From NCBI RefSeq assembly GCF_026342835.1, contig NZ_JAPEMI010000001.1, positions 7,818,501-7,882,500 on the forward strand: a DNA stretch of 64,000 nt. The letters run 5' to 3'. Position numbers and translations under genes: made by a program. The stretch comes from Streptomyces sp. NBC_00154 (GTDB taxonomy: Bacteria; Actinomycetota; Actinomycetes; Streptomycetales; Streptomycetaceae). Every line of letters begins with the position of its first letter. Positions within the stretch are counted from its first letter, which is position 1. The notes under the pieces are model-generated. The model was given only the letters and a program-made list of their open reading frames with translations. It was not told the DNA's origin and searched no databases. This document shows, piece after piece, positions 54,563-63,455 of the stretch.

Positions 54563-54743
54563 ACGGGGTGACCGGTTGCCGTGCTGGTCAGTGCCTGGTT
54601 CGTGGCTTGCCCGCCGGTCCGACACCCCTTTACCGACTGTTCGTTGTCGGTGAAGGGGACTTGAGAAGACGCGGCGGCGCGGGCAGCCGGCTGCGGGCGG
54701 TCGGGCTGTCCGCCGTGGTGCCGGACGAGGGATGGGGAGCGGG

Positions 54744-56099
54744 ATGGGTAGGGCGGAGTGGCCGTACAACTCGACGGCCAGGGCGCGGGGTCTGGTGCTT
54801 TTGGCGTTGGGGGTGGTGAAGGTCGCGACGGCGGAGCAGTTGCGGCAGTTGGTGCTGCCGGGGACCGCGGATCTGCAGACGGTGCGTAACGCGTGCAAGG
54901 ACCTGCGGCACGCCGGGCTCATGGAGTCGGTGGGCCGCACGTCCAGCCTCGGGGCGAACGGGCGGCCGGTGCGGCGGGACTTGTGGAACCTGACAACGTC
55001 CGGGCTCGCGGCGGCCGCGTCCGAGCTGGGGCGGCCGGTGCGGGAGATGGGCGGTACCGCGAGGGACGCGGCGAAGGCCGGCGCCGCGCACGCTCTGGCG
55101 GTGACGGACACGATCGACGCGTTCCGCCAGTCGCCACCCCTGCCGACGAAACCCGTCGCTCGCCGCACCACCCGCCCCGCCCCAGACCGCGTCCTGCCGG
55201 TCCGGCCGCGCGGGTTGGGGCACCTGCGGGGCTGGGAGACCGAAGTCGCCCTTCCGGTCACGGGCACGTTCACGACCCCCGCGAGGGGCAGCCTGCGTGC
55301 GGATGCGGTGCTGACGGCGCCGGAGGACCTGGTGCCGGTGTTGTTCGTGGAGGTCGACAACCACACCGAACCCGCAGCGGTCGTCGCCGCGAAGATCGAC
55401 CGGTACCAACGATTCTTCCGGCGCCAGGTCAAGAACGACCGCGGTCGTGACGTCCCGTTGTGGTCGACGCTGTGGGACGACTCCGGCCGCGGTGGCTTCC
55501 CGCCTGTCGCCCTGGTGTTCACGAAGGACGTCGGCGCGCAGGCGCGGATGAACCGCATCAAGACCATCCGCGACCTGTCCCGCACCTGCTGGCAGCCCCG
55601 CTGGCAGAACCCGCACGGCTGGTCACCCAAGGACACGGAGGACGACGGCTGGTGGGACCACGCCGGCACGGTCCCCGTCATCGCGACCCACCTCGACCAG
55701 CTCCGCACCCACGGCCCCCACGGGCCGGTGTGGTGGCGGTTCGGGCACAGCGACTGGCAGCCGATCACCGACGCCCTCACCAATACCGGCACCAAAGATG
55801 AGTACCGCGCCCGCGAAGACCAGCGCAGCGTGGAGCGCGAAGCCCAGGAGGAGCGCCGTCGGCAGGAGCGGGAGGAGGAGCTTTCCCGCCGGGAGGCGGG
55901 GAAGTGGGTGTGCCCGTCCTGCGGTGGCTTGGTCTACCCCGGCGGGGGCGAGCCAGTGGCCACAGGCAGCCCGTGCACGGTCTGCCGCAAGATCACGGAC
56001 AGTCAGCAGCCCCAGCAGCCGCCCACGGCCCAACGGGCGGTCTCAGCTGCGGAGGCCGCCGAGACCAACGGAATCCTGGCCCGCCTGCGCCGCACGTAG
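54744..56099 (+). CDS. Replication-relaxation family protein
   Basis: 451 aa. ATG 54744 is preceded by GGGGAG. N-terminal winged helix (LVLLALGVVKVATAEQLRQLVLPGTADLQTVRNACKDLRHAGLMESVG), a middle part with VLFVEVDNHTEPAAVVAAKIDRYQRFFRR, then the family tail FTKDVGAQARMNRIKTIRDLSRTCWQPRW, a charged coiled coil (YRAREDQRSVEREAQEERRRQEREEE) and a zinc ribbon (VCPSCGGLVYPG, SPCTVC). Found on Streptomyces plasmids and integrative elements; the exact biochemical role is not established. Intact, unlike the fragment at 30.6 kb. Confidence 0.85.
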   Translation: MGRAEWPYNSTARARGLVLLALGVVKVATAEQLRQLVLPGTADLQTVRNACKDLRHAGLMESVGRTSSLGANGRPVRRDLWNLTTSGLAAAASELGRPVREMGGTARDAAKAGAAHALAVTDTIDAFRQSPPLPTKPVARRTTRPAPDRVLPVRPRGLGHLRGWETEVALPVTGTFTTPARGSLRADAVLTAPEDLVPVLFVEVDNHTEPAAVVAAKIDRYQRFFRRQVKNDRGRDVPLWSTLWDDSGRGGFPPVALVFTKDVGAQARMNRIKTIRDLSRTCWQPRWQNPHGWSPKDTEDDGWWDHAGTVPVIATHLDQLRTHGPHGPVWWRFGHSDWQPITDALTNTGTKDEYRAREDQRSVEREAQEERRRQEREEELSRREAGKWVCPSCGGLVYPGGGEPVATGSPCTVCRKITDSQQPQQPPTAQRAVSAAEAAETNGILARLRRT

Positions 56100-56117
56100 C
56101 CGTCCGCGGTGGGGGTG

Positions 56118-56460
56118 TCAGATCCAGGTGCCTTCGAGTGCGCGGCGGTCGCCGGTGAGGGCGTAGCGGCGTGTGGCGAGGATGGTTTCGACGTCGCAGC
56201 CGATGTCGTCGGCGTACCGGGCGAGGACCGTGTCGGCGGCTTCCTGGTCGGACAGGTAGGCCGGGGCGAGTTCGAGAGCGGTCTGGCCCAGCTTTCCGCC
56301 GGCCGCGACCATCTCGTCGACCAGGCGCCGTACCGCTGTCGTGTCAGTGGGGTGCCGTTCCGCGTCAGCGAGCGCCCGGGCCAGAGCATCGTCGATGTCC
56401 TCAGCGGCGGTGTTGTCGGCTGCGGGGAGCGGAGCCTGGCGGAGCTCGTCGCCGGGTTCA
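56118..56460 (-). CDS. Hypothetical protein, start uncertain
   Basis: From about residue DELRQAPLPAADNTAAEDIDDALARALADAERH through RRLVDEMVAAGGKLGQTALELAPAYLSDQEAADTVLARYADDIGCDVETILATRRYALTGDRRALEGTWI-stop. Helical and Ala-rich. The frame is open upstream to about 56510 without a clear start. It overlaps the divergent membrane-protein promoter. Family not recognised. Confidence 0.5.
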
Positions 56461-56506
56461 TCGCGTTTCGGGCGTCGTTGTCGGTGGGATACGCGAGACT
56501 GCCGAT

Positions 56507-57688
56507 GTGTTGATCGGTGATCTCGTCGTGGGTATCGAGCTGGTGTTCGGGGTTGCGATCGCTCTGCTCCTCATTCCCGGACCGGTTCAGCGCTGGTGGT
56601 TGCGGGCTTTGGAGCGCTTCGAGCGACTGCGCGTCGCCTCGGGGGTGCGTCGAGCCGCTCCGCTCTTGTTCCAGATGCTGCTGCTGCCGCCTCGGATACG
56701 AGATCGGGTCGACGGCCACGGATTGGCCCCTCGGTACGTCGTGCGGTGGTGGCGTGCTCTGCCCCTGGCCATGCCAATCAAGGCACTCCGGTTTGGCTTG
56801 CTGCTACTCGTCTTGTTGAACGTCGACGGCATGGCGGACTGGGAGCATCTGCGGTTGAGCGCGGATCCGGGACCGAAGCCTGGCGTGGTGCAGAAACTGC
56901 TCAGCAGCATTGTGGCTGTGCCAATGTCGGTGCGCACCTGGGGCTTTGGCGCGATCGGCAAAGTGGCGACCTTACTGGCCGTCGCCCTGTTCTTGGTCGC
57001 CGAAGTGCTACTCCTCAGGCGCACAACCCTGACCAGCACCGGCAGCGCCGCGACGCATGCCGCCTATGACCTGGAGGCCCTCGCTGAGTACCCGGACAGG
57101 GAGGGTGCACGAAAGGAGTACCGGCGCTGTTGGCCAATCGTTGCACTGCTGACGGTCGCAGCTCAATGCGCCACAGTTCTCCGTCGATGGGAGGAAACGC
57201 AGCCGGACTGCCAGATCCCGCGAGTTTCCATGCAACCGGTTGAGCAAGCTATCTGGAGAGCCCATCGCACCTGCCGCGCCAGAGCCAGACGGCACAACGA
57301 GCGGCAGTTCAAGGCGCATGCCGCACTGGTGGTGGGCGCGCTGCGTAGGGCCGAAGCGCGCCAGGACTCCGAGCCCGGCCGCGCCCTTGAAGACCTCACC
57401 GTGATGCTGTTGACCATCGCCGAACGCTACGCCGAGGGCCGCATCGACGACCTTCTCGACGCAGATCAACTCGCCGGTGTGGATCCGGCCGCGCCGAGGG
57501 AGCGATTGCGGATGGTCGTGGTGGGGCTCGTGGTCGTGCTGGTCATGGCTTGTGCGGCCGTCCTCGGGTTGCCCGAGGCCGCACTCGTTCCTGTGCTGCC
57601 GGTGGTGGTGTTGTTTGTCGCGGTCGTCTTCAACCGCGGTCGGATGCCAACGGCGGGGCAACTCACCGATTTGATCATCCCTCGATGA
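56507..57688 (+). CDS. Large membrane protein of unknown function
   Basis: 393 aa from GTG 56507. N-terminal helix (VVGIELVFGVAIALLLIP), two middle helices (LRFGLLLLVLLNV and GKVATLLAVALFLVAEVLLL) and two C-terminal helices (LRMVVVGLVVVLVMACAAVLGL, AALVPVLPVVVLFVAVVF), with a soluble helical block of about 190 residues between (RARARRHNERQFKAHAALVVGALRRAEARQ). Topology suggests a cytoplasmic middle domain. No family recognised. Confidence 0.65.
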   Translation: MLIGDLVVGIELVFGVAIALLLIPGPVQRWWLRALERFERLRVASGVRRAAPLLFQMLLLPPRIRDRVDGHGLAPRYVVRWWRALPLAMPIKALRFGLLLLVLLNVDGMADWEHLRLSADPGPKPGVVQKLLSSIVAVPMSVRTWGFGAIGKVATLLAVALFLVAEVLLLRRTTLTSTGSAATHAAYDLEALAEYPDREGARKEYRRCWPIVALLTVAAQCATVLRRWEETQPDCQIPRVSMQPVEQAIWRAHRTCRARARRHNERQFKAHAALVVGALRRAEARQDSEPGRALEDLTVMLLTIAERYAEGRIDDLLDADQLAGVDPAAPRERLRMVVVGLVVVLVMACAAVLGLPEAALVPVLPVVVLFVAVVFNRGRMPTAGQLTDLIIPR

Positions 57689-58240
57689 AGCTGAACAGCC
57701 CATGTCGAAGCCCCACCCGCCTCGCCACATAGGACACCGTCTTGTGGACGTTCGAGCGGCGGCAGCCGGGCAGGGCAGTCCTGCTCGGTCACAGTGCCTA
57801 CTCCCAGTGTGAGTGGGCGGGCTGATGGCATTGGGTGGGCGTCAGAGGGGCGGGGGTGCTGGGTGCCTGGCCGCATGGGGACGGTTGCGGGCAGTTCCGC
57901 TGTCATGAGGTGACCAGGCGGCTGCTGATTTCTGACCAGTGCGAGGTGGGTCGGCTGTGGAGGTGACTGTTCCCATGCGGTGAGGCTGTGGGGCGGGTCT
58001 GATCGCAGTTGTTTCGTTTCCGCAGCAGCCGTCGACAGGGTCGGGGACCCTGACTACGCGTTCACGTTCGATGTCGGCACGATCGCCTGACACGGGCCTC
58101 TTCGAGAGACGGCGCGCTGCCACGCGAGGCCGATTACATCCGGTTGGTCTTGTGTGCGTGGCGATCGGAAGGCGGCTCGGGGCTGATGTCAGAGGCAGTG
58201 GCTACGGTCAGCGTCCATGGCTTCACAACTGGATTCTGAT
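57689..58240. other. Gene-free stretch
   Basis: About 550 bases without a recognisable gene, RNA or repeat. Confidence 0.4.
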
Positions 58241-58242
58241 AG

Positions 58243-58560
58243 GCAGTCTCGACCCGGTCGGCACTCCCTCGGACGTATCTCGTCTGGCTCGCCGGAACCC
58301 GTGCCTCGTTCCTTGGCGATGCGGCCATGTACTTCGCCCTGGGTTGGGCAGCCAGTGCTCATGGCGGTGCGACGGCCGCTCTGGTCTTGACCGCTGTCAA
58401 CCTTCCGCGCACGGTTCTGCTGCTGTTGGGTGGTGCCGTGGGTGATCGATTCGGCGCCCGCCGGGTGATGATTGTCGGGGATTGCGTGATGTTAGCTGCC
58501 GTGCTGCTGGCCATGGTGAGCCTTCGCGTGGGGACGCCGCCGTGGCTGCTCAGAGGCCCA
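58243..58560 (+). pseudogene. MFS transporter, N-terminal remnant
   Basis: RTYLVWLAGTRASFLGDAAMYFALGWAASAHGGATAALVLTAVNLPRTVLLLLGGAVGDRFGARRVMIVGDCVML shows the first helices and the GDRFGARR loop of a major facilitator. No start codon precedes it in frame, since stops lie at 58237-58242, and similarity ends near 58545, about 60 bases before the IS3. Confidence 0.7.
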
Positions 58561-58675
58561 GGCTGCCAGGCAGATCCGGGAGCTGATATCGCTCCCAAGG
58601 TCGTAATGAGGTTCCCCCGAGATGCGGGGATGGGTGACAGAGGGTCAGATGGGTCTCATGAGAGGAGCCCAGACG

Positions 58676-58984
58676 ATGCCTGCCCCGAGGAAGTACCCGC
58701 TTGAGTTGCGTGAGCGTGCGGTTCGGATGTACCGGACTGCTGAGCCGAAGCCTGTGATCCGCCGCATGGCGGAGGAACTCGGCGTGCACCACGAGGCCCT
58801 GCGCAACTGGATCCGTCAGGCAGAGGCCGATACCGGCGAGCGAGACGACATCCTCACCACCGTCGAGCGTGAGGAGCTGGCCGCCCTGCGGAAAGAGAAT
58901 GCCCAGCTCAAGCGGGCGAACGAGGTCCTGCGGACGGCCTCGGCTTTTTTCGCGGCCCAGCTCGACCCGACCCGGCCCAGGTGA
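58676..58984 (+). CDS. IS3-family transposase OrfA
   Basis: 102 aa from ATG 58676. KYPLELRERAVRMYRTAEPKPVIRRMAEELGVHHEALRNWIRQAEAD is the helix-turn-helix; ELAALRKENAQLKRANEVLRTASAFFA the zipper helix. Its TGA overlaps the orfB GTG (GTGA). Confidence 0.92.
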   Translation: MPAPRKYPLELRERAVRMYRTAEPKPVIRRMAEELGVHHEALRNWIRQAEADTGERDDILTTVEREELAALRKENAQLKRANEVLRTASAFFAAQLDPTRPR

Positions 58985-59901
58985 CCGCGCTCGTCGATGC
59001 GCACCCGCACCTGGGGGTCGAGCCCGTACTCCGGGAACTCTCCATCCCCTCCTCCACCTATTACCGATGGCGCCAGGCCGAGAAGGAGCCATGCGAGCGA
59101 CGCCGCCAGGACGCCGAACTCACAGGGAAGATCCGGCAGGTCCACGCCGACTCCGGCGGGATCTACGGCTCACCCCGCGTGCACGCCGTCCTGCGGCGTG
59201 AAGGCGTCCACGTCGGCCGCAAACGCGTCGAACGGCTCATGCGCCAGGCCGGCCTGGCCGGGATCAGTCCCCGCCGGGGCAAGGGCTTCACCCGACGCGA
59301 CCCTGACGCCGATCTCGCTCCTGACCTGGTGCAACGCGACTTCACCGCGGCCGTGCCGAACCGGCTGTGGGTCACCGACCTGACCATGATCGCGACTCTG
59401 GAGGGCCCCCTGTGGCTCTCCGCGATCCGCGACGCGTTCTCCCGCCGGGTCGTGGCCTGGGAAACCTCCGCACGTGCGGACGCCGACCTCGTCCTGACCT
59501 CGCTGGAGTATGCCCTGGCCAGCCGCGAAGTCACGCCCGGTGAGCTCATTCACCACGCGGACCACGGCACCCAATACACCTCCGTGAAGCTCACAACACG
59601 CCTGGTCAGAGCCGGGATCCAGGCATCCATGGGCACGGTCGGCGACTCGTTCGACAACGCCCTCGCGGAGAACCTGTGGATGGTCATCAAGACCGAGTGC
59701 ATCCGCGGCCGCGTCTTCGCCACCAGAGCCGAAGCGAACCTCACGCTCTTCGAGTACATCGACGGCTTCTACAACCCCCGCCGCATCCAGAAACGACTCG
59801 GCTACCTCAGCCCGATCGAGTACGAGGAGAAGCACTACGCCGACCAGGCAGCGACCGAACCAGTGAACCTGAAACCACGTCAACCCGCCCTGACCAGCTA
59901 G
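58981..59901 (+). CDS. IS3-family transposase OrfB
   Basis: 306 aa from GTG 58981. Catalytic core RLWVTDLTMIATLEGPLWLSAIRDAFSRR (Asp), ELIHHADHGTQYTSVKL (Asp), GDSFDNALAENLWMVIKTECI (Glu), FYNPRRIQKRLGYLSPIEYEEKHYA. Intact. Confidence 0.93.
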   Translation: MTALVDAHPHLGVEPVLRELSIPSSTYYRWRQAEKEPCERRRQDAELTGKIRQVHADSGGIYGSPRVHAVLRREGVHVGRKRVERLMRQAGLAGISPRRGKGFTRRDPDADLAPDLVQRDFTAAVPNRLWVTDLTMIATLEGPLWLSAIRDAFSRRVVAWETSARADADLVLTSLEYALASREVTPGELIHHADHGTQYTSVKLTTRLVRAGIQASMGTVGDSFDNALAENLWMVIKTECIRGRVFATRAEANLTLFEYIDGFYNPRRIQKRLGYLSPIEYEEKHYADQAATEPVNLKPRQPALTS

Positions 59902-59944
59902 TCAGCCACCCCCGCACAGCGGGGGAACCTCATAAGGAGTCCTT

Positions 59945-60040
59945 ATGGGACTGTTGACCCAAATCGCCACCCTGCGACTGGCGCCGGTGCGCGGTGCGGC
60001 CTGGGTCATCGAGCGCGTCGTCGAGACCGGAGAGAAATCA
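59945..60040 (+). pseudogene. gvpG: GvpG-like gas vesicle protein, N-terminal remnant
   Basis: MGLLTQIATLRLAPVRGAAWVIERVVE has the N-terminal pattern of GvpG (MGLxxxxxTLPLAPVRGxxWV). AAGGAG lies 6 bases upstream of the ATG. After about 30 residues the reading leaves the family pattern. No other gas-vesicle gene is visible. Confidence 0.5.
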
Positions 60041-60050
60041 GCATGCGGGT

Positions 60051-60239
60051 CTACCGACCGGGTCGGGGGCTCCGGGTGGTCAGGCGGGTCCATTCGTGGT
60101 CGCGCTGGCCGGGAATGAGGCGTCCGGCTGCGGCCCATTCGGCGGCGAGTGCGGTGTAGATCGGTTCGGTGCCGGTCGGGCGGACCGTCTCCTCGGCGCG
60201 GTTGGTGCCCGGAGCGGGCGGTGTGGATACCGTGGTCAT
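60051..60239 (-). CDS. Small conserved-looking hypothetical protein
   Basis: 62 aa: TGTEPIYTALAAEWAAAGRLIPGQRDHEWTRLT. Resembles small Streptomyces proteins of unknown function that I have seen in gene neighbourhoods, from memory. Start ATG 60239. Confidence 0.5.
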   Translation of the reverse strand: MTTVSTPPAPGTNRAEETVRPTGTEPIYTALAAEWAAAGRLIPGQRDHEWTRLTTRSPRPGR

Positions 60240-60481
60240 GCCCAGCTAACGACCCCCTTTGCGCTGGGGTCACCGTTGAGCGGTCCGTCAGGTGCAGAAA
60301 GCCGGTGCGGCCCCCAGGACACCGTGAGGCACCGCCTGGGGACCCCGGCAGGATGCCGACAGACCGGGGGCGGGAAGCATCCGCGACACCTGATCACACT
60401 CTGACCGTCCACGGAAGGACAGCTGCGACTCCATTCCGGGGCATCTGCGTTTCTCACTCCATTGGCCGCCCGCCCTTCGGC

Positions 60482-60517
60482 GAGGTGCCAACATTCTGTA
60501 TGCGGGCTTGGCACCTC
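60482..60517. repeat. Inverted repeat at small ORF start
   Basis: GAGGTGCCA (60482-60490) and its exact complement TGGCACCTC (60509-60517) flank the ATG at 60500, so a hairpin could hide the start. Confidence 0.6.
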
Positions 60518-60667
60518 GGCTGTGCCCTGCCGCAGACGACGACTTACGAGACGGCATGGCGGGCGTGGCGTGATCGCGAGCGCGATCTGCAGGAAGCGAT
60601 CACGCGGTACGCCAAAAGTGAGGCCCTTGACCGCAACGACCTCGAGCAGGCTGTGCGCAATGCCTAA
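60500..60667 (+). CDS. Very small protein
   Basis: 55 aa from ATG 60500 (WRAWRDRERDLQEAITRYAKSEALDRNDLEQAVRNA), an amphipathic helix-rich peptide. Start lies in the loop of the hairpin. The upstream frame is open, so it could be a fragment end. Confidence 0.4.
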   Translation: MRAWHLGCALPQTTTYETAWRAWRDRERDLQEAITRYAKSEALDRNDLEQAVRNA

Positions 60668-61971
60668 GCTTCAGTCCTGCAGGGCGGCGGGTGGTCGGCG
60701 GGGTTCCCGCGCCATTCGATCAGGAAGACGGTTGCGTCGTCGCTGGTGTGCCCGCCGCGTTCCTGTTTCAGGGCGTGGGAGAGCTGGAGCGCCTCGGCCC
60801 GCATTCCTCCTTCCTGCTGTTCGAGTTGGTTGACGCAACCGATGAGCTTTTCCTCGCCGAAGGGTTGTCCGTCTGCGTTCCGCTCTTCGATCACCCCGTC
60901 GGTGTAGCACAGCACCCGGTCGCCACGTTGGAGCTGGATCTCGCTGAGGGAGGGGCATGCGCCGCCGAGGCCGACGGGCAGGGTGGTCGGGCCTTCCAGC
61001 TGGCGCACCACCTGCTTCTCCCGGATCAGTAGCGGTACGGGGTGGCCCGCGTTGACCCATTGGAACAGGCCGGTGGTGATGTCCAGTTCCATCATCTGTG
61101 CGGTGACGAAGTGGTCGGCCCCGAACTGTTCGGCGATGGCCTGGTCCATGTACTGGTACTTGTCGGCCAGGCTGATGCCGGCGCGTCTGGCATGCCGGTA
61201 GGCGCCGACGGCGACGGTCGCCATGGTGGCGGCGTCCAGACCGTGGCCCATGGCGTCGATGACCGCCGCGTGCAGGGTGTTGTCGTTGAGGGCGTAGTCG
61301 AAGCTGTCGCCGGCGATGTCGTATGCGGGCTCGACGGCCCCGCCCACCGCGACCTGCGGCACGGACATCGTCAGCGGCGGCAGCAGGGACCACTGCATCT
61401 CCGCGGCCACACTCATCGGTTCACGGCGCCGGGCCTGGAAGAACCGGTCGGTGTAGGCATGCTTGGTGACCACAATATCCGCGACCAGACTGGCGAGCCG
61501 GCGCAGCAGCCGCCGGTCGTCGTCATCGACGGTGTCCAGGGTCAGGGCCAGCACTCCCACCTCGTCGCTGCCGTCCAGCAACGGCAGATACATCCGCACG
61601 CCGTCCGCCTGCGCCACCTCGACGGGGGTGGCTCGCAGGAACGCCGTACCGGCCGGAGAGTCAGCGATTTCCTCGGGCTCGCCGACAAGGAGTCTCTGGC
61701 CCGGCAGCGGCACCAGAAGCTCCCGCGCATAGTCCTGCAGGAGGATCGAGACGTCGCGGCCACCGATGCCGGCCACTTCGTCTGCGATCATCGGAGCGAT
61801 CAACTGCGGCGGCATCTCGTGCGCACGGTCCAACAGCAGACCGAGGAGCCGCTCACCGAACCCCCCTGACCGGTCCACCACCTTCTTGCCGGGCCGCCGC
61901 TCACGTTCCTCCATAACCGCAGCCGCCCCTTCTGACCTGATCGTCCGCAATCGTTGACCTTTGTGAGGCAT
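60664..61971 (-). CDS. GAF-SpoIIE (PP2C-type) serine phosphatase
   Basis: 435 aa. ATG 61971 or ATG 61914 (MEERERRPGK). The GAF-like N-terminal part spans about residues 45-190 (DVSILLQDYARELLVPLPGQRLLVGEP, EVGVLALTLDTVDDDDRRLLRRLASLVADIVV). The SpoIIE domain shows AAEMQWSLLPPLTM, VEPAYDIAGDSFDYAL (metal Asp), HAAVIDAMGHGLDAATMATVAVG (Asp-x-Gly type motif as DAMGHG), MELDITTGLFQWVNAGHPVPLLI, GDRVLCYTDGVIEERN (Asp) and HTSDDATVFLIEWRG (terminal Asp). Intact. Possible regulator of anti-sigma antagonists. Confidence 0.9.
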   Translation of the reverse strand: MPHKGQRLRTIRSEGAAAVMEERERRPGKKVVDRSGGFGERLLGLLLDRAHEMPPQLIAPMIADEVAGIGGRDVSILLQDYARELLVPLPGQRLLVGEPEEIADSPAGTAFLRATPVEVAQADGVRMYLPLLDGSDEVGVLALTLDTVDDDDRRLLRRLASLVADIVVTKHAYTDRFFQARRREPMSVAAEMQWSLLPPLTMSVPQVAVGGAVEPAYDIAGDSFDYALNDNTLHAAVIDAMGHGLDAATMATVAVGAYRHARRAGISLADKYQYMDQAIAEQFGADHFVTAQMMELDITTGLFQWVNAGHPVPLLIREKQVVRQLEGPTTLPVGLGGACPSLSEIQLQRGDRVLCYTDGVIEERNADGQPFGEEKLIGCVNQLEQQEGGMRAEALQLSHALKQERGGHTSDDATVFLIEWRGNPADHPPPCRTEA

Positions 61972-62243
61972 CGACCATCGCCTCAGAAACTCGTCCCCTG
62001 ATCATCGCCGCCGCTACCTGGCTCACCGGCTGTGAGGGCTTCCGTGGCCGGTGAATCACTCCACCAGTGCAAACGGGACTGGTATCGGGCTGAGGTTGAG
62101 TCAGTGGGGTTTGCCGCAAGGGCGGCGGCGCCCGGTGCAGGCAAGGAGATCTGGCCTGCACCCCTTGACCGCACCCGACCGAATATTCTTCATGCGTGCG
62201 CACATGGACATGACATGTCGGGGGTACGCGGAGCCTGCACAGA

Positions 62244-62537
62244 CTGATCCGGCACTGGGCGCGGAAGAACCGGGTCGAGCTGTGCTTCACCCCGACCTAC
62301 GCGTCCTGGGCTAATCCGATCGAAGCCCACTTCGGGCCTCTGCGGCAGTTCACCGTCGCCAACTCCAACCACCGCAACCACACGGTCCAGACCCGGGCCC
62401 TGCACGCCTACCTGCGCTGGCGCAACAAGAACGCCCGCCACCCCGACGTGCTCGCCGCCCAGCGCCGCGAGCGGGCCCGGATCCGCAGCGAGAAGGGCAT
62501 CCGATGGGGCGGACGCCCCCTCGCCTCCGCGGCCTGA
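62244..62537 (+). pseudogene. IS630-type transposase, C-terminal fragment
   Basis: LIRHWARKNRVELCFTPTYASWANPIEAHFGPLRQFTV is the end of the DDE domain (Glu at PIEAHFG), with the tail YLRWRNKNARHPDVLAAQRRERARIRSEKG. No upstream catalytic part. Confidence 0.78.
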
Positions 62538-62568
62538 GGAACCCGGCGAACCTCATCCGGTCACAGGA

Positions 62569-63165
62569 TCAGCCGGCGTAGGGGTTACCGCCGAGCCACG
62601 TGGTGCCGTCGATCAGTTCGCGTGCCGCGTCCAAGTGGCCGCTGTGGCACGCGACTTCGGTGAGCACATGGATCAGAATGCGCCGCACATCAGGCAGTCG
62701 CCAGGTCGGCCAGTACTCCACAGGCCAAGCAGCCGGCTCCTGGTCGAGCGCGGTGGCGGCGAGCACGGCGTCCGCCGCCGTGATGGCTGCCCGGTAATCG
62801 GCGAAGACCTGCTCGGCGCTCATCCCCTCGGGCACGTACCAGTGCGCCTCCGCGCCCGCAGTGAGCTGTCCGGCCACATCCGGATCGCCAGCGATCACCC
62901 CGCGGAACCAGAAGCGTTCGACGTCCACGGTGAGGTGACGCAGCAACGCCAGACAGCTCCAGCCACTGGGCAGGACCGGCCGCCGCAGATCCTCCTCCGA
63001 CAGCCCTTCGAGAACTCCGATGACGTGATTGCGCTGGCGGTCAAGAGCGCTCTTGAGGGCGTCGAGTTCGGCGTTCACCGCAGGGTGCGCAGATCGGCGA
63101 GGCGTTCCAGGGCCCCCGCCAGCTATCTCTCCCAGCTCTCCTGTCGTACCTGTTGCACTCGTCAT
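62569..63165 (-). CDS. DinB-family (DUF664-like) protein
   Basis: 198 aa from ATG 63165. Helical: LKSALDRQRNHVIGVLEGLSEEDLRRPVLPSGWSCLALLRHLTVDVERFWFRGV, with His/Asp near HLTVD, and RRILIHVLTEVACHSGHLDAARELIDG with the C-terminal His pair. Typical of putative mycothiol- or bacillithiol-linked DinB enzymes. Confidence 0.82.
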   Translation of the reverse strand: MTSATGTTGELGEIAGGGPGTPRRSAHPAVNAELDALKSALDRQRNHVIGVLEGLSEEDLRRPVLPSGWSCLALLRHLTVDVERFWFRGVIAGDPDVAGQLTAGAEAHWYVPEGMSAEQVFADYRAAITAADAVLAATALDQEPAAWPVEYWPTWRLPDVRRILIHVLTEVACHSGHLDAARELIDGTTWLGGNPYAG

Positions 63166-63455
63166 AACGCGCGCCTCCGGTCTCCTGCAGATCATCTGCG
63201 GCCTGGACGCTACACCGGGGCTACGACAACACCTGGCCGAGCACGTACGAGGCTCGCCCTACGCAAACCCCCACCGATCCAGTTCTGTCGCCAGCACCAC
63301 ATGCCTCCGGTGCGCGATGACCTCCTGCGAGAAGTAGTCGCGCCAGCTGCGGGCTCTTCTCCTACGTCGACTGCCCCGGCCGCTCAGCGCCACGTCGTCC
63401 GGTACCCGCCAACCCGGCAAACCTTGCCGGTCAGCGCACTAGTAGACCGTCGCGG

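Larger units (their letters stand above)
58607..59932 (+). mobile_element. IS3-family element, complete, TAA duplication
   Basis: Ends TGAGGTTCCCCCGAGATGCG (58607) and TGAGGTTCCCCCGCTGTGCG (inverted, ending 59932); 1326 bp. TAA flanks both sides (58604-58606 and 59933-59935), a 3-bp target duplication. A truncated copy lies at 26671-26895. Confidence 0.93.

Noticed and set aside
60664..61971. The SpoIIE phosphatase and the broken PAS-GAF-SpoIIE gene as a recent duplicate pair
   Set aside because: They share only family motifs; domain order and sequence differ, so they are separate members of a large Streptomyces family.
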